DNA from: PCC-6802 sp031388585 | Lineage (GTDB): Bacteria > Cyanobacteriota > Cyanobacteriia > Pseudanabaenales > Pseudanabaenaceae | Reading direction: 5' to 3' | NCBI GenBank assembly: GCA_031388585.1 | Contig: JANMRU010000254.1 | Span: 1-14,301 of the forward strand | DNA: 14,301 nt | Part shown: one piece after another, positions 1 through 7,189 of the stretch | How positions within the stretch are numbered: position 1 is the stretch's first letter | Layout of the letters: each line of letters begins with the position of its first letter | Translations under genes and position numbers: made by a program | The notes under the pieces: generated by a model | What the model was told of the DNA's origin: nothing | The model's database searches: none | The model's input: only the letters and a program-made list of their open reading frames with translations

Positions 1-1647
1 TCAGGATTCACAGGCAACGATACCTTCTCCTACGCGATTACTGACGGTATGGGAGGATCTGATACTGCCACGGTGGTCGTTACGGTTGGTTCTGTTATAA
101 CCAACCGACCTCCCGATGCAGTTAACGACAACTCATCCACATTGATTAACGTACCTGTCAGTATTTCGGCGATCTCCAACGATATGGATCCCGATCCAGG
201 CAATGCCATAACTATTACAGCAATAGGCGCACCAGGTAATGGCACGGCGACTCTCGATACAATGGGTACTCCTTCCCCTACTGATGACGTAATTGTCTAT
301 ACTCCAAACACTGGATTTATGGGTACAGATTCATTTACCTACACAATTAGTGATGGAATGGGAGGTTCTGATACTGCTACCGTTACTGTTGGGGTAGGAG
401 TCGCAACTGGTGGTGGTGATGGTATAGATCCAAATCCAACTCCAACACCAACTCCACGGCCTTCTAATTTCCCACCCCTTCAACCTGGTGGATCTGGTGG
501 TGGCGGTGGGGATGAAAATCCTTCACCACAACTAGATCAGAACGTTGTCGGACTAGATACATTAGATATCCTAAATGTCGATCAAACCGTGCAGGATCGA
601 CCAAGCTCTGGGCGCAATACCATAGAGGACTTCTTTGATGAAAATTACTACCTAGCCAATAACCCTGACGTAGCAGCAGCTATAGGTAGAGGAGAATTTG
701 CTAATGCACTCGATCAATTTGAACGAGTAGGCAAGTTTGAAGGACGCAATCCTAGCATCTACTACGATGAAAAAGTCTATCTGGACTACAACCCAGGTGT
801 GGCAGCAGCAGTTGCCAGAGGTGAATTCCCTACTGCCTTCGATCAGTTTATCCTAGAAGGACAGTTTGAAAAGCGCGATCCGAGATTGCTGCTATTCGAT
901 TCCCAGTGGTATCTATTCAAGAACCCAGATGTTAAAGCAGCAGTTGCCAATGGCTCAGTTAAGGATGCTTTCACGCATTACCAGGAAACTGGACAATTTG
1001 AGAATAGAGCTGCGAGTATCCTTTTTGATCCCGCTGTTTACGCACAACTCAATCCAGCAGCGGCTGAGGCAGTGAGATCAGGGCAGTTTGCTAGCTTATT
1101 CCAGCACTACATTAGTGTAGGTTTGCCTCAAGGTTTGACTGCCAGCTTGGTGTTTAACGACAAGGACTACTTGACCCTCTATCCAGACGTGTCTGAAGCG
1201 ATCGCGAGAGGACAATTCCGCAGTGGAGCTGAACATTTCTTGTCCCTTGGCCAGTATCAAAATCGACAACCACAGTTGATGATATTTAACGAAGGCTACT
1301 ATCTGGAAAACAACCCAGATGTCAAGGCTGCTGTAGATGCAGGCATCTACAAAGATGGGCTCGAACAATTTGTTCTGCTTGGTCAGTACCAAAACCGTGA
1401 CCCTGGTCCGTTATTTGATACGGAATTCTACTTAGCAACCTATCCTGATGTAGCTCCAGCGATCGCCAGTGGTCAGGTGCGAAGTGCCTACGACCACTAC
1501 CGCACGATTGGGCGAGAAGAGGGACGACTGCATGTGTCACCCGATCGCATAGTTAGCCAAGGTTTGTTTTCTACTACGTTTGTCGATGATGCTCTCTCCA
1601 GTACGAGAGATGAGTTCAATACCGATCCTGGTAGGTTTGCTAGCTAG
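1..1647 (+). CDS. Large surface/secreted repeat protein, 3' part (cadherin/Ig-like modules plus seven 43-residue repeats)
   Basis: The reading frame is open from base 1, so this is the last 548 codons of a longer gene cut by the window edge. The first 33 residues are the end of one cadherin/Ig-like module (SGFTGNDTFSYAITDGMGG). A full module follows, from PPDAVNDNSST to TATVTVGVG, with the usual NDxDPD and GxDSFTYTxSDG signatures. A Gly/Pro-rich linker lies at about 400-540. Seven tandem repeats of 43-44 residues start at 634, 763, 895, 1024, 1153, 1285 and 1414. Their core is (F/Y)D..YYLxNPDVAAAVxxG with a second half ..AxxHYxxxGxxEGRxP. Repeat 4 has lost the second-half GR motif and is the most divergent. 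Modules of this kind are typical of adhesins and other exported proteins; the exact role is unknown. No membrane anchor or sorting motif is visible at the C-terminus. Confidence 0.85.
   Translation, partial: SGFTGNDTFSYAITDGMGGSDTATVVVTVGSVITNRPPDAVNDNSSTLINVPVSISAISNDMDPDPGNAITITAIGAPGNGTATLDTMGTPSPTDDVIVYTPNTGFMGTDSFTYTISDGMGGSDTATVTVGVGVATGGGDGIDPNPTPTPTPRPSNFPPLQPGGSGGGGGDENPSPQLDQNVVGLDTLDILNVDQTVQDRPSSGRNTIEDFFDENYYLANNPDVAAAIGRGEFANALDQFERVGKFEGRNPSIYYDEKVYLDYNPGVAAAVARGEFPTAFDQFILEGQFEKRDPRLLLFDSQWYLFKNPDVKAAVANGSVKDAFTHYQETGQFENRAASILFDPAVYAQLNPAAAEAVRSGQFASLFQHYISVGLPQGLTASLVFNDKDYLTLYPDVSEAIARGQFRSGAEHFLSLGQYQNRQPQLMIFNEGYYLENNPDVKAAVDAGIYKDGLEQFVLLGQYQNRDPGPLFDTEFYLATYPDVAPAIASGQVRSAYDHYRTIGREEGRLHVSPDRIVSQGLFSTTFVDDALSSTRDEFNTDPGRFAS
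634..1542 (+). repeat. Seven in-frame tandem repeats, 129-132 bp each
   Basis: The unit starts are spaced 129, 132, 129, 129, 132 and 129 bases apart, so the register is kept at 43 or 44 codons. DNA identity is low while the protein pattern (YL..NPDV, A(V/I)xxG, QF/HY, GQ/GK, NR/GR) is kept. This points to old duplication held by selection on the protein rather than recent slippage. Confidence 0.85.
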
Positions 1648-1651
1648 TTTA

Positions 1652-1705
1652 TAGCTGGAGCGATCGCAAATTAACTAATCCTATTTGCGATCGCCTGTCC
1701 AGCTA
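1652..1705. terminator. Large inverted repeat made of two HIP1 sites between convergent genes, probable bidirectional terminator
   Basis: Inner arms GCGATCGCAAAT (1660-1671) and ATTTGCGATCGC (1683-1694) are perfectly complementary over 12 bases with an 11-base loop. Outer arms TAGCTGGA (1652-1659) and TCCAGCTA (1698-1705) add 8 pairs, with a 3-base bulge on the right side. The structure starts 5 bases after the repeat-protein stop. It covers the stop and last codons of the converging flavoprotein gene. There is no clear T-run on either side, so the terminator role is inferred from position and stem strength. Confidence 0.5.
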
Positions 1706-2936
1706 ACCATGCCGTCGTCCAGGCACTCTGGAAATTAAAGCCTCCTGTAACTCCATCAATATCGAGAATTTCACCAGCGAAGTATAAACCCTCGCAAATA
1801 CGACTCTCCATCGTTTTGAAGTCAATCTCTTTTAAATTAATGCCTCCGCAAGTAACAAATTCTTCTTTGAATACGCCTTTGCCAGCGATCGCATAGGTAC
1901 TAGCATTCAGTAAACTAACCAATTGTGCGATCGCTTTATTCGATAGATCTGCCCAGCGCAGATCGTCAGCGATTTCGGCTTTATGCATGAAATATTGCCA
2001 CAGGCGACGAGGTAGATTCACAGGACAATATGTGGCGATCGCGCGTTTGGGGGTTTCAGTTTTGGCCGCTTGTAATGCTTTCAATAGGAGATCGCGATGT
2101 GATTGGGGTAGCCAATTCACCTGTAAAGTTGCTTGGTAGCGACAATTATGTAAAGCTCTCGCACCCCAAGCTGATAGTTTCAAGACGGCCGGGCCACTCA
2201 GACCCCAATGAGTAACTAACAAGGCTCCTGTTTGTTCGAGTTTCTGAAGATCGCCTTCTTTTCCAGCAATTAATTGCAACTTCACTGGATCGACGCTGAC
2301 ACCTGCAAGTTCGCGGAGTAGGGGATCGGCAATATTAAACGTAAAAAGCGATGGCACAGGCGATTCGAGCTGATGGCCTAAATTTTGGGCGATTTTGTAG
2401 CCAGCAGGACTACTGCCTGTAGCCATCAGGAGGCGATCGCACCAAAATTCCTCCCCTGATTTCAGCTCAACTACAAATTTAGTACTGGGACAGTTTTCCT
2501 CATCGGCAAGCTTCCGAACTTTGGTCACCGCTATTCCCGTTCTCAATACTACACCTGCTTTCTTTGCTGCCCAAATCAGGCAATCAACAATTGTGGCAGA
2601 GTCATCGGTAGTGGGAAACATCCTGCCATCCAGCTCAGTTTTTAGGTTTACGTCCTGCGCTGCAAACCATGCCACAACATCTCGAGGTTGAAAACGACTG
2701 AATGCTCCTCGTAATGCTTTACCACCTCTGGGGTAGTTTTGCACCAGTAAAGCCGGCTCAAAGCAGGCATGGGTAACATTGCAACGCCCACCACCTGAGA
2801 TGCTGACTTTAACCAGTGGTTGCCGTCCAGCCTCTAACAGTGTGACCTGTGCGCTGGGGTTAGCATTGGCGGCTGCGATCGCCCCAAAAAATCCTGCTGC
2901 GCCTCCGCCAATGACAATAATTTGTTGCGATCGCAT
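1671..2936 (-). CDS. BaiN/HI0933-type FAD-dependent oxidoreductase
   Basis: A 421-residue flavoprotein of the HI0933/BaiN group. The N-terminal dinucleotide-binding fold shows IIVIGGGAAG (GGGAAG at residues 10-15) with an acidic E35 at the end of the second strand. The family hallmark SGGGRCNVT is at 47-55. The C-terminal FAD motif (GLYFAGEILDIDGVTGGFN) and the following FQSAWTTAWLAG are both present. Length and motif order are those of a complete member. The substrate is not known for most of the family; BaiN itself acts on bile-acid intermediates, so that gene name should not be carried over. The ATG at 2936 is the start. The gene is last in a same-strand run after nfu (56-base gap) and DUF3318. 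The convergent hairpin overlaps its 3' end. Confidence 0.9.
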   Translation of the reverse strand: MRSQQIIVIGGGAAGFFGAIAAANANPSAQVTLLEAGRQPLVKVSISGGGRCNVTHACFEPALLVQNYPRGGKALRGAFSRFQPRDVVAWFAAQDVNLKTELDGRMFPTTDDSATIVDCLIWAAKKAGVVLRTGIAVTKVRKLADEENCPSTKFVVELKSGEEFWCDRLLMATGSSPAGYKIAQNLGHQLESPVPSLFTFNIADPLLRELAGVSVDPVKLQLIAGKEGDLQKLEQTGALLVTHWGLSGPAVLKLSAWGARALHNCRYQATLQVNWLPQSHRDLLLKALQAAKTETPKRAIATYCPVNLPRRLWQYFMHKAEIADDLRWADLSNKAIAQLVSLLNASTYAIAGKGVFKEEFVTCGGINLKEIDFKTMESRICEGLYFAGEILDIDGVTGGFNFQSAWTTAWLAGQAIANRIS

Positions 2937-2992
2937 TTATATAAATGAAGAAACATCCAATCTAATACTGGGTAATTTCCACCAGAAATTAG

Positions 2993-3229
2993 TTAGTAGA
3001 CTTGCTCTACTTCGCCAATATCAGGAATAGTTTCTCTCAGCTTGCGTTCGATACCCATACGCAGAGTCATGGCAGAGCTAGGGCAAGTTCCGCAAGCACC
3101 CTGCAAGCGCAATCTGACCACAGGCCCTTCAACTTCTACTAGTTCAACGTTACCGCCATCTGCTAAAAGATAAGGACGCAATTCGTCTAAAACTATTTCA
3201 ATGTTTTCAGAAGTTAACTCTAATGCCAT
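2993..3229 (-). CDS. nfu: Nfu-type iron-sulfur cluster scaffold protein (NifU C-terminal domain)
   Basis: A 78-residue protein made only of the NifU C-terminal (Nfu) domain. The cluster-binding CGTCPSS motif (CxxC) follows the conserved VRLRLQGAC strand, and the N-terminus carries the usual L.ELRPYLLADGGNVEL pattern. Single-domain Nfu proteins in cyanobacteria and plastids (CnfU) assemble [2Fe-2S] or [4Fe-4S] clusters and hand them to photosystem I and ferredoxins. An ideal ribosome binding site, AAAGGTGA (3233-3240 on the complementary strand), stands 3 bases before the ATG and fixes the start. The gene lies between DUF3318 (55-base gap) and the flavoprotein, all on the minus strand, so co-transcription is plausible. 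Both the function and the boundaries are secure. Confidence 0.93.
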   Translation of the reverse strand: MALELTSENIEIVLDELRPYLLADGGNVELVEVEGPVVRLRLQGACGTCPSSAMTLRMGIERKLRETIPDIGEVEQVY

Positions 3230-3284
3230 ACTTCACCTTTGATTTAATGCAAATTAATAAGACTACTTCTACGTTAGCATTTCT

Positions 3285-3887
3285 CTAATCTTCACTAGCA
3301 GGCACTTGAACGGACGAAAACCCAGCGATCGTTCTAAGGTTCTGACAGCGTAACAGTTCGGTAAATTCCATGCTAGATCTGCCCTCTAACTTAGCAACTG
3401 CCTGCACTGCTTCCAGCAAACTTTTGGCAGCAGTGACCTCACTGTATCCTCGGCGTTGCGCTATCCGCAGAGCTTCATTATCAGCTTCAATTTGAATTTG
3501 CGTACCCTTGCCTTTACGGCGTACTTGCTCAACTGAAATGGTAGCAAGCATAATGCCGATCGCAATACCTACTGTGTCACCCTGTACTAGTTGGATGATG
3601 CCGCCAATGGTAGATAGCGCCGCGATCGACTGATAGGTTCCAGGTTTGAACCATTTCGACTGTTGCCGCCAACTTACTTCCCGCAGCAATAGGAGATCGC
3701 GATTGGCAACACCCAACTGCATCCAGAGTTTTTGGGCGATCGTGATTTGTGTGGAGTTAGCCCAAGGTAATAGTGGTGAGCTATGAATTACTTCTGCACA
3801 ATCTGAAGTGGGCATAATCTTTGTAGACATACGCCATGATGCTGGTAACAGATCCAGTAAGCGCAGTATCTCTTGATCTGATTGCAT
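3285..3887 (-). CDS. DUF3318-type membrane-associated protein
   Basis: A 200-residue protein that resembles the cyanobacterial DUF3318 family: an N-terminal LRLLDLLPASWRMSTKI block, a middle part with RDLLLLREVSW and KWFKPG, and a C-terminal EADNEALRIAQRRGYSEVTA block followed by a helix with VAKLEGR. A hydrophobic stretch at about residues 86-121 (two short segments around LVQGDTVGIAIGIMLATI) suggests a membrane hairpin. No catalytic motif stands out. The E-A-D...A..RGY segment recalls the helix near metalloprotease active sites, but no HExxH is present. The gene is first in the minus-strand run ahead of nfu and is divergent from the TetR gene, so it could be a TetR target. Family membership is from memory of the conserved blocks. 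Confidence 0.72.
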   Translation of the reverse strand: MQSDQEILRLLDLLPASWRMSTKIMPTSDCAEVIHSSPLLPWANSTQITIAQKLWMQLGVANRDLLLLREVSWRQQSKWFKPGTYQSIAALSTIGGIIQLVQGDTVGIAIGIMLATISVEQVRRKGKGTQIQIEADNEALRIAQRRGYSEVTAAKSLLEAVQAVAKLEGRSSMEFTELLRCQNLRTIAGFSSVQVPASED

Positions 3888-4021
3888 AAGTAGTTTTTTG
3901 AGTTGATTTGTTAAGCAAGTATGTTGATATTAATTACTTTTCCTAAAGAAATTATGCAGTAATCGATGGATCTATGAGTGTGTACGTCAATATATGTAAA
4001 GCTTGCATAATTCTTGGATAT

Positions 4022-4642
4022 ATGAAGTTAAATACCCACACCTCTCAGTCTGAACTGGACACCAAAAGCAGAATTTTGCAATCAGCCCAAAAACTGTTCG
4101 CAAGACAAGGTTTTGACGGTACAACCACTAAAGATCTAGCTGCAGATGCAGGTGTAGCCGAAGGCACCTTGTTTCGTTATTTTAATAACAAAAAGGCCAT
4201 TCTTGTTGAAGTTGCTACTCAAGGATGGATTAGTATCTTGACTGACTTGCTGACTGAGCTGAGTCAAATGGGCAGTTACAAAGCGATCGCCCAAATGATG
4301 TATCGCCGCATGACTAACATGCAAGACAATCTTGAAATCATGAAGGTTTGCTTCATGGAGGCCCAATTTCATCCAGAATTACGCGATCGCATCCAGTCAG
4401 AAGTGGTTGATAAAATGACTGAGATCGCTGAAGTTTACTTTGAAGAAGCGATCGCCAAAGGCGTCTACCGTGCTTCTTTAAGCCCCAAGGTAATCGCCCG
4501 TGTATTTGTTGGCATGTTCGCCGTCGCAGGTTTTAGCAATGAAACCATGAGCAATGGTAGCTCACCGATGGAATTGAAGCAGATGGCAGAAGGCGTAGCC
4601 GATATTTTCCTGCATGGCGTGCTAGTTCCGAAGGCTGGCTAG
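4022..4642 (+). CDS. TetR/AcrR-family transcriptional regulator
   Basis: A 206-residue one-component regulator. The N-terminal DNA-binding domain reads SRILQSAQKLFARQGFDGTT, then a helix-turn-helix at about residues 36-55 (TKDLAADAGVAEGTLFRYF), then NNKKAILVEV. This is the standard TetR signature. The rest is the helical ligand-binding and dimerisation domain, which gives no hint of the ligand. The start at 4022 (MKLNTHTSQS) is preferred because it puts the signature at the usual distance from the N-terminus. An in-frame ATG at 3974 would add 16 residues of no visible function, and neither start has a clear Shine-Dalgarno. TetR regulators often control the divergent neighbour, here the DUF3318-nfu run starting at 3887. 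The gene converges on rca. Confidence 0.9.
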   Translation: MKLNTHTSQSELDTKSRILQSAQKLFARQGFDGTTTKDLAADAGVAEGTLFRYFNNKKAILVEVATQGWISILTDLLTELSQMGSYKAIAQMMYRRMTNMQDNLEIMKVCFMEAQFHPELRDRIQSEVVDKMTEIAEVYFEEAIAKGVYRASLSPKVIARVFVGMFAVAGFSNETMSNGSSPMELKQMAEGVADIFLHGVLVPKAG

Positions 4643-4657
4643 AAGCCCAGAACTAGC
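4621..4657. terminator. Stem-loop at the TetR/rca convergence
   Basis: The perfect 8-base arms GCTAGTTC (4621-4628) and GAACTAGC (4650-4657) enclose a smaller GGCT/AGCC hairpin and span the TetR stop codon. It lies in the 45-base gap between two convergent genes. There is no T-run, so the terminator role is only inferred from position. Confidence 0.3.
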
Positions 4658-4687
4658 TCATTTCACGAAGAAACTAAAAGTTAAAAG

Positions 4688-5572
4688 CTAACGGCTTTGC
4701 AGCATATATTCATCAACAAGGCGCATTTTTAGCACTCGTTCCGACTCTTCCAACATTAACTTGCCAAAGTGCTTGAGTGTCTGAAGATCGAAGTCAGGTT
4801 GCTGGAACTCAGGTGGTGCCTCTGTACTATTTAAGATGCGCATAGATATATTCTCTAAGCCAACCAGATTGATAAATTTTCGAACCTGTTCGTCGTAAAG
4901 GCGCGATCGCAGTGCACTAAAGAAATCAATTGAGCGATCGCTAAACGTATCTACTAATTGCTCTAACTCCCAATTTGATAAGCCATCAGCCGCAAAAATA
5001 CCGCTGACAATACCAAGGCGATCGCTGCGATCGGGCTCCCAATAAAACTTATCCATGCGTCCATCGCGCACAAGTGGAGCGTACAAAGTCGAAAAATCGT
5101 TGCCAGTCGCGATAATTGGCACACGATTAATCGGAGTCATGTCATAACTACCTGGCAGTTGAACATTAGTAGGGTTATCCGCAATATTCATCAGCGTGGC
5201 ATTCACCAACTGAGTATTTACGGTATACTGCGTTCCCGCATCCACACGTCCTGCCCCAGCATCAAGGTCATTAATCAGGAGAATGCACATCCTGCCTCGA
5301 ACCCTAATCAGTTCGGCGGCCTCGCGATAGCGCATCCGAATCAGTCGAGCGGGATCGCCAGCATCAGGACTTTCCAATTCACCACCGGACATGTACACAG
5401 GTTCGATTCCCATGCGTTCGAATACCAATTCACATTGAAAAGATTTACCCTCACCCTTGCGTCCATGGATGCCCAGAATCAGCGGTACGTTGACATCAGG
5501 CAATTGCATGAAGTTTTTAGTAATGTGAATTGCAAGTTTGTCTAGGAAACGCGGTGAAATGTAAAAGCCCAT
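4688..5572 (-). CDS. rca: Rubisco activase homologue (AAA+), without SSUL domain
   Basis: A 294-residue AAA+ ATPase of the cyanobacterial/plant Rubisco activase type. Members use ATP to pull sugar-phosphate inhibitors out of Rubisco. Walker A is GRKGEGKS (37-44). Walker B is CILLINDLDAG (D102, D104). Sensor 1 lies in IIATGND (N158). The arginine finger region is LVRDGRMDKFYW (R169, R172). Activase-specific blocks such as MSGGELESPDAGDPA, TVNTQLVNATLMNIADNPT and SIDFFSALRSR are intact. Many cyanobacterial activases carry an extra C-terminal small-subunit-like (SSUL) domain that docks on carboxysomal Rubisco. This one stops soon after the AAA+ lid, and nothing like SSUL follows. The ATG at 5572 is preferred to the TTG two codons upstream because MGFYISPRFLDKLA is the usual N-terminus. 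No Rubisco genes lie in the window. Confidence 0.92.
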   Translation of the reverse strand: MGFYISPRFLDKLAIHITKNFMQLPDVNVPLILGIHGRKGEGKSFQCELVFERMGIEPVYMSGGELESPDAGDPARLIRMRYREAAELIRVRGRMCILLINDLDAGAGRVDAGTQYTVNTQLVNATLMNIADNPTNVQLPGSYDMTPINRVPIIATGNDFSTLYAPLVRDGRMDKFYWEPDRSDRLGIVSGIFAADGLSNWELEQLVDTFSDRSIDFFSALRSRLYDEQVRKFINLVGLENISMRILNSTEAPPEFQQPDFDLQTLKHFGKLMLEESERVLKMRLVDEYMLQSR

Positions 5573-5867
5573 ATTCAAATTTATTCTAGTAGTTTTTTTA
5601 GACCCTAATAAAGGCGATCATATTGGATAATGGTCGCCCTTTTATCAAAGCGAGGGATTCGGGGAGCTATAAGCACTGGCTCTATACCTTTACATGGACT
5701 TTCCGCGCTCGATTGTAGGACTCAATATGCTTGAGTTCGGCAGTTTCGGCAACAGACAGTAGCTTGCGGGATCTTCGCCAAAAAATGGCTGGGTATTCTA
5801 CGCAGATAACTCTTCGGCACGATCCACAAATTGACAGACGAATGCTTCACCCCTTTGGGATAAACCA
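5573..5867. other. Spacer between rca and the aminotransferase: imperfect hairpin and scraps of broken reading frames
   Basis: No intact gene is seen in these 295 bases. An imperfect hairpin pairs AAAGGCGATCAT (5610-5621) with ATGGTCGCCCTTT (5630-5642), with one bulge and one G.T pair. On the minus strand just after the aminotransferase stop, three frames each hold a short stretch of protein-like sequence: EAFVCQFVDRAEELSA; WIVPKSYLRRIPSHFLAKIP; and WRRSRKLLSVAETAELKHIE continued by SYNRARKVHVKV. They overlap and end in stops, as a frameshifted small gene would. I do not recognise the family, and chance composition is possible. The rca promoter must also lie here but no clear -35/-10 pair was found. 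Confidence 0.35.
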
Positions 5868-7052
5868 CTACCATTTAAACTGCTCCATTTGAGCAATCGC
5901 CGCTTCCAACGTACTATCTTTTTTCGCAAAGCAAAATCGTAATCCATTCACCTGTTTGCGACTCGGGTTGCTGAAACAGTTACCTGGAACTGCTGCCACC
6001 TTAGCCTCCTTTGCTAGACGAAATGCCGCCTGATTAGACTCCTCCGCCAGTGCCGAGCTATCCGTCCAGATGTAGTAAGCACCTTTGGGAAGAACGGGTG
6101 ATAATCCCATCGCTTCCAGGGCTGGATACAACATATCCCGTTTGCGCTTGTAGTCTGCTGCCATCTGGATATAGTACTCACGACCAAAGTTAAGTGCAGC
6201 TAGGGCGGCGTGTTGTAATGGGGTAGGGGCGCAAATCGTTAAAAAATCATGAATGCGTCGCATGGCCGCTGTTAACTCAGCAGAGGCGATCGTATATCCC
6301 AGTCGCCAACCCGTGACGCAAAAAGTTTTGGAGAAGCCATTAACCACAATTGTGCGATCTGCCATTCCCGGTAAGCTAAACATGCTGACGTGTTCACCTT
6401 CGTAGAGAATGTACTCGTAGATTTCGTCAGTGATGATATAGACACCATAGCGATCGCAAAATGAAGCGAGCAATTCTAATTCAGCCCTTGTCCATACTTT
6501 ACCCGTGGGATTGGCCGGTGTATTCACAATTACGGCTTTCAGACCCTTCTGAAAATAAGGCTCTAGCATCTCTGCCGTGATTTCCCACTGCGGTGGTTGC
6601 AACATTAATAGTTCGGGAAGTCCGCCTACGGTTGCCAAGTTGGGGATATAGTTCTCATAGAATGGCTCGAAAATTAATACCCGATCGCCAGGATCGATGA
6701 TACTCATCAATGCAATATTTAAGCCTTCTGTTGCACCGCAGCATACGGTTATCTGGGTGTCAGGATCGACGATGACGCCATTATCTCGTTGCATTTTTAC
6801 GGCGATCGCCACACGCAGAGCTTCTAGTCCCCAGGTATCGGCATATTGATTGAAATCAGCCGCGATCGCATCCATTGCAGCCTGTTTAAGGGCATCTGGT
6901 GCCGCAAAATCAGGTAAGCCTTGAGCCAAATTAATCGCACCGAACTTAGCACAATAACGCGAAGCCTCACGGATTTGAGATTCCTTGGTGTGAATTGCCC
7001 TCCGAGAAAGCGACAGCACAGGATGAGAAGTTTGGGAATGTAGATCGGTCAA
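5868..7052 (-). CDS. Class I/II pyridoxal-phosphate aminotransferase (aspartate/methionine/kynurenine aminotransferase group)
   Basis: A 394-residue fold-type I aminotransferase. It shows LAQGLPDFAAP near the N-terminus, the cofactor-stacking region CCGATEGLN, NPANPTGK (N181), D209 and Y212 in ITDEIYEY, the Schiff-base lysine K242 in GFSKTFCVTGWRLGY (R250 binds the phosphate), and the substrate-carboxylate arginine R372 in NGLRFCFA. The length is normal and all key residues are present. The GFSKTFxVTGWRLGY context is like the methionine/kynurenine/glutamine-phenylpyruvate group as much as true aspartate aminotransferases, so the amino-acid substrate is left open. The only reasonable start is the TTG at 7052: there is no in-frame ATG or GTG between it and the upstream stop, and the next ATG is at codon 60, inside the fold. 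It is divergent from the Uma2 gene. Confidence 0.9.
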   Translation of the reverse strand: MTDLHSQTSHPVLSLSRRAIHTKESQIREASRYCAKFGAINLAQGLPDFAAPDALKQAAMDAIAADFNQYADTWGLEALRVAIAVKMQRDNGVIVDPDTQITVCCGATEGLNIALMSIIDPGDRVLIFEPFYENYIPNLATVGGLPELLMLQPPQWEITAEMLEPYFQKGLKAVIVNTPANPTGKVWTRAELELLASFCDRYGVYIITDEIYEYILYEGEHVSMFSLPGMADRTIVVNGFSKTFCVTGWRLGYTIASAELTAAMRRIHDFLTICAPTPLQHAALAALNFGREYYIQMAADYKRKRDMLYPALEAMGLSPVLPKGAYYIWTDSSALAEESNQAAFRLAKEAKVAAVPGNCFSNPSRKQVNGLRFCFAKKDSTLEAAIAQMEQFKW

Positions 7053-7177
7053 GTTAATATTCTCGCAGCAGATTTCAACTACATCATAATATTGTTGCCG
7101 ATCGAGGTAAATAGCAGGTTCATGCCAAACACGCTCCTAGCGCCAAAATCAGATGTAAAATTATGAAAGAGTATCTC

Positions 7178-7182
7178 AGAGG
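7178..7182 (+). promoter_or_regulatory. Ribosome binding site AGAGG that decides the Uma2 start
   Basis: AGAGG lies 7 bases before the GTG at 7190. The earlier in-frame ATG at 7163 has no purine-rich site before it. The spacing favours the GTG. Confidence 0.5.
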
Positions 7183-7189
7183 TGCGATC

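Noticed and set aside
1096..1392. A repeat region that might be a CRISPR array or tandem DNA repeats
   Set aside because: The periodicity is at the protein level only, DNA copies are too diverged, and there are no unique spacers between constant repeats.
866..1540. Additional open frames on both strands inside the repeat protein
   Set aside because: They are shadows of the repeated coding sequence and lack ribosome sites and recognisable protein character. The plus-strand frame 1 gene explains the region.
3974..4021. 16-codon N-terminal extension of the TetR protein
   Set aside because: The extension (MSVYVNICKACIILGY) has no counterpart in typical TetR N-termini and no ribosome site. The ATG at 4022 fits better.
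5159..5545. 128-codon plus-strand frame inside rca
   Set aside because: It lies fully opposite a highly conserved AAA+ gene, and its translation has no domain character.
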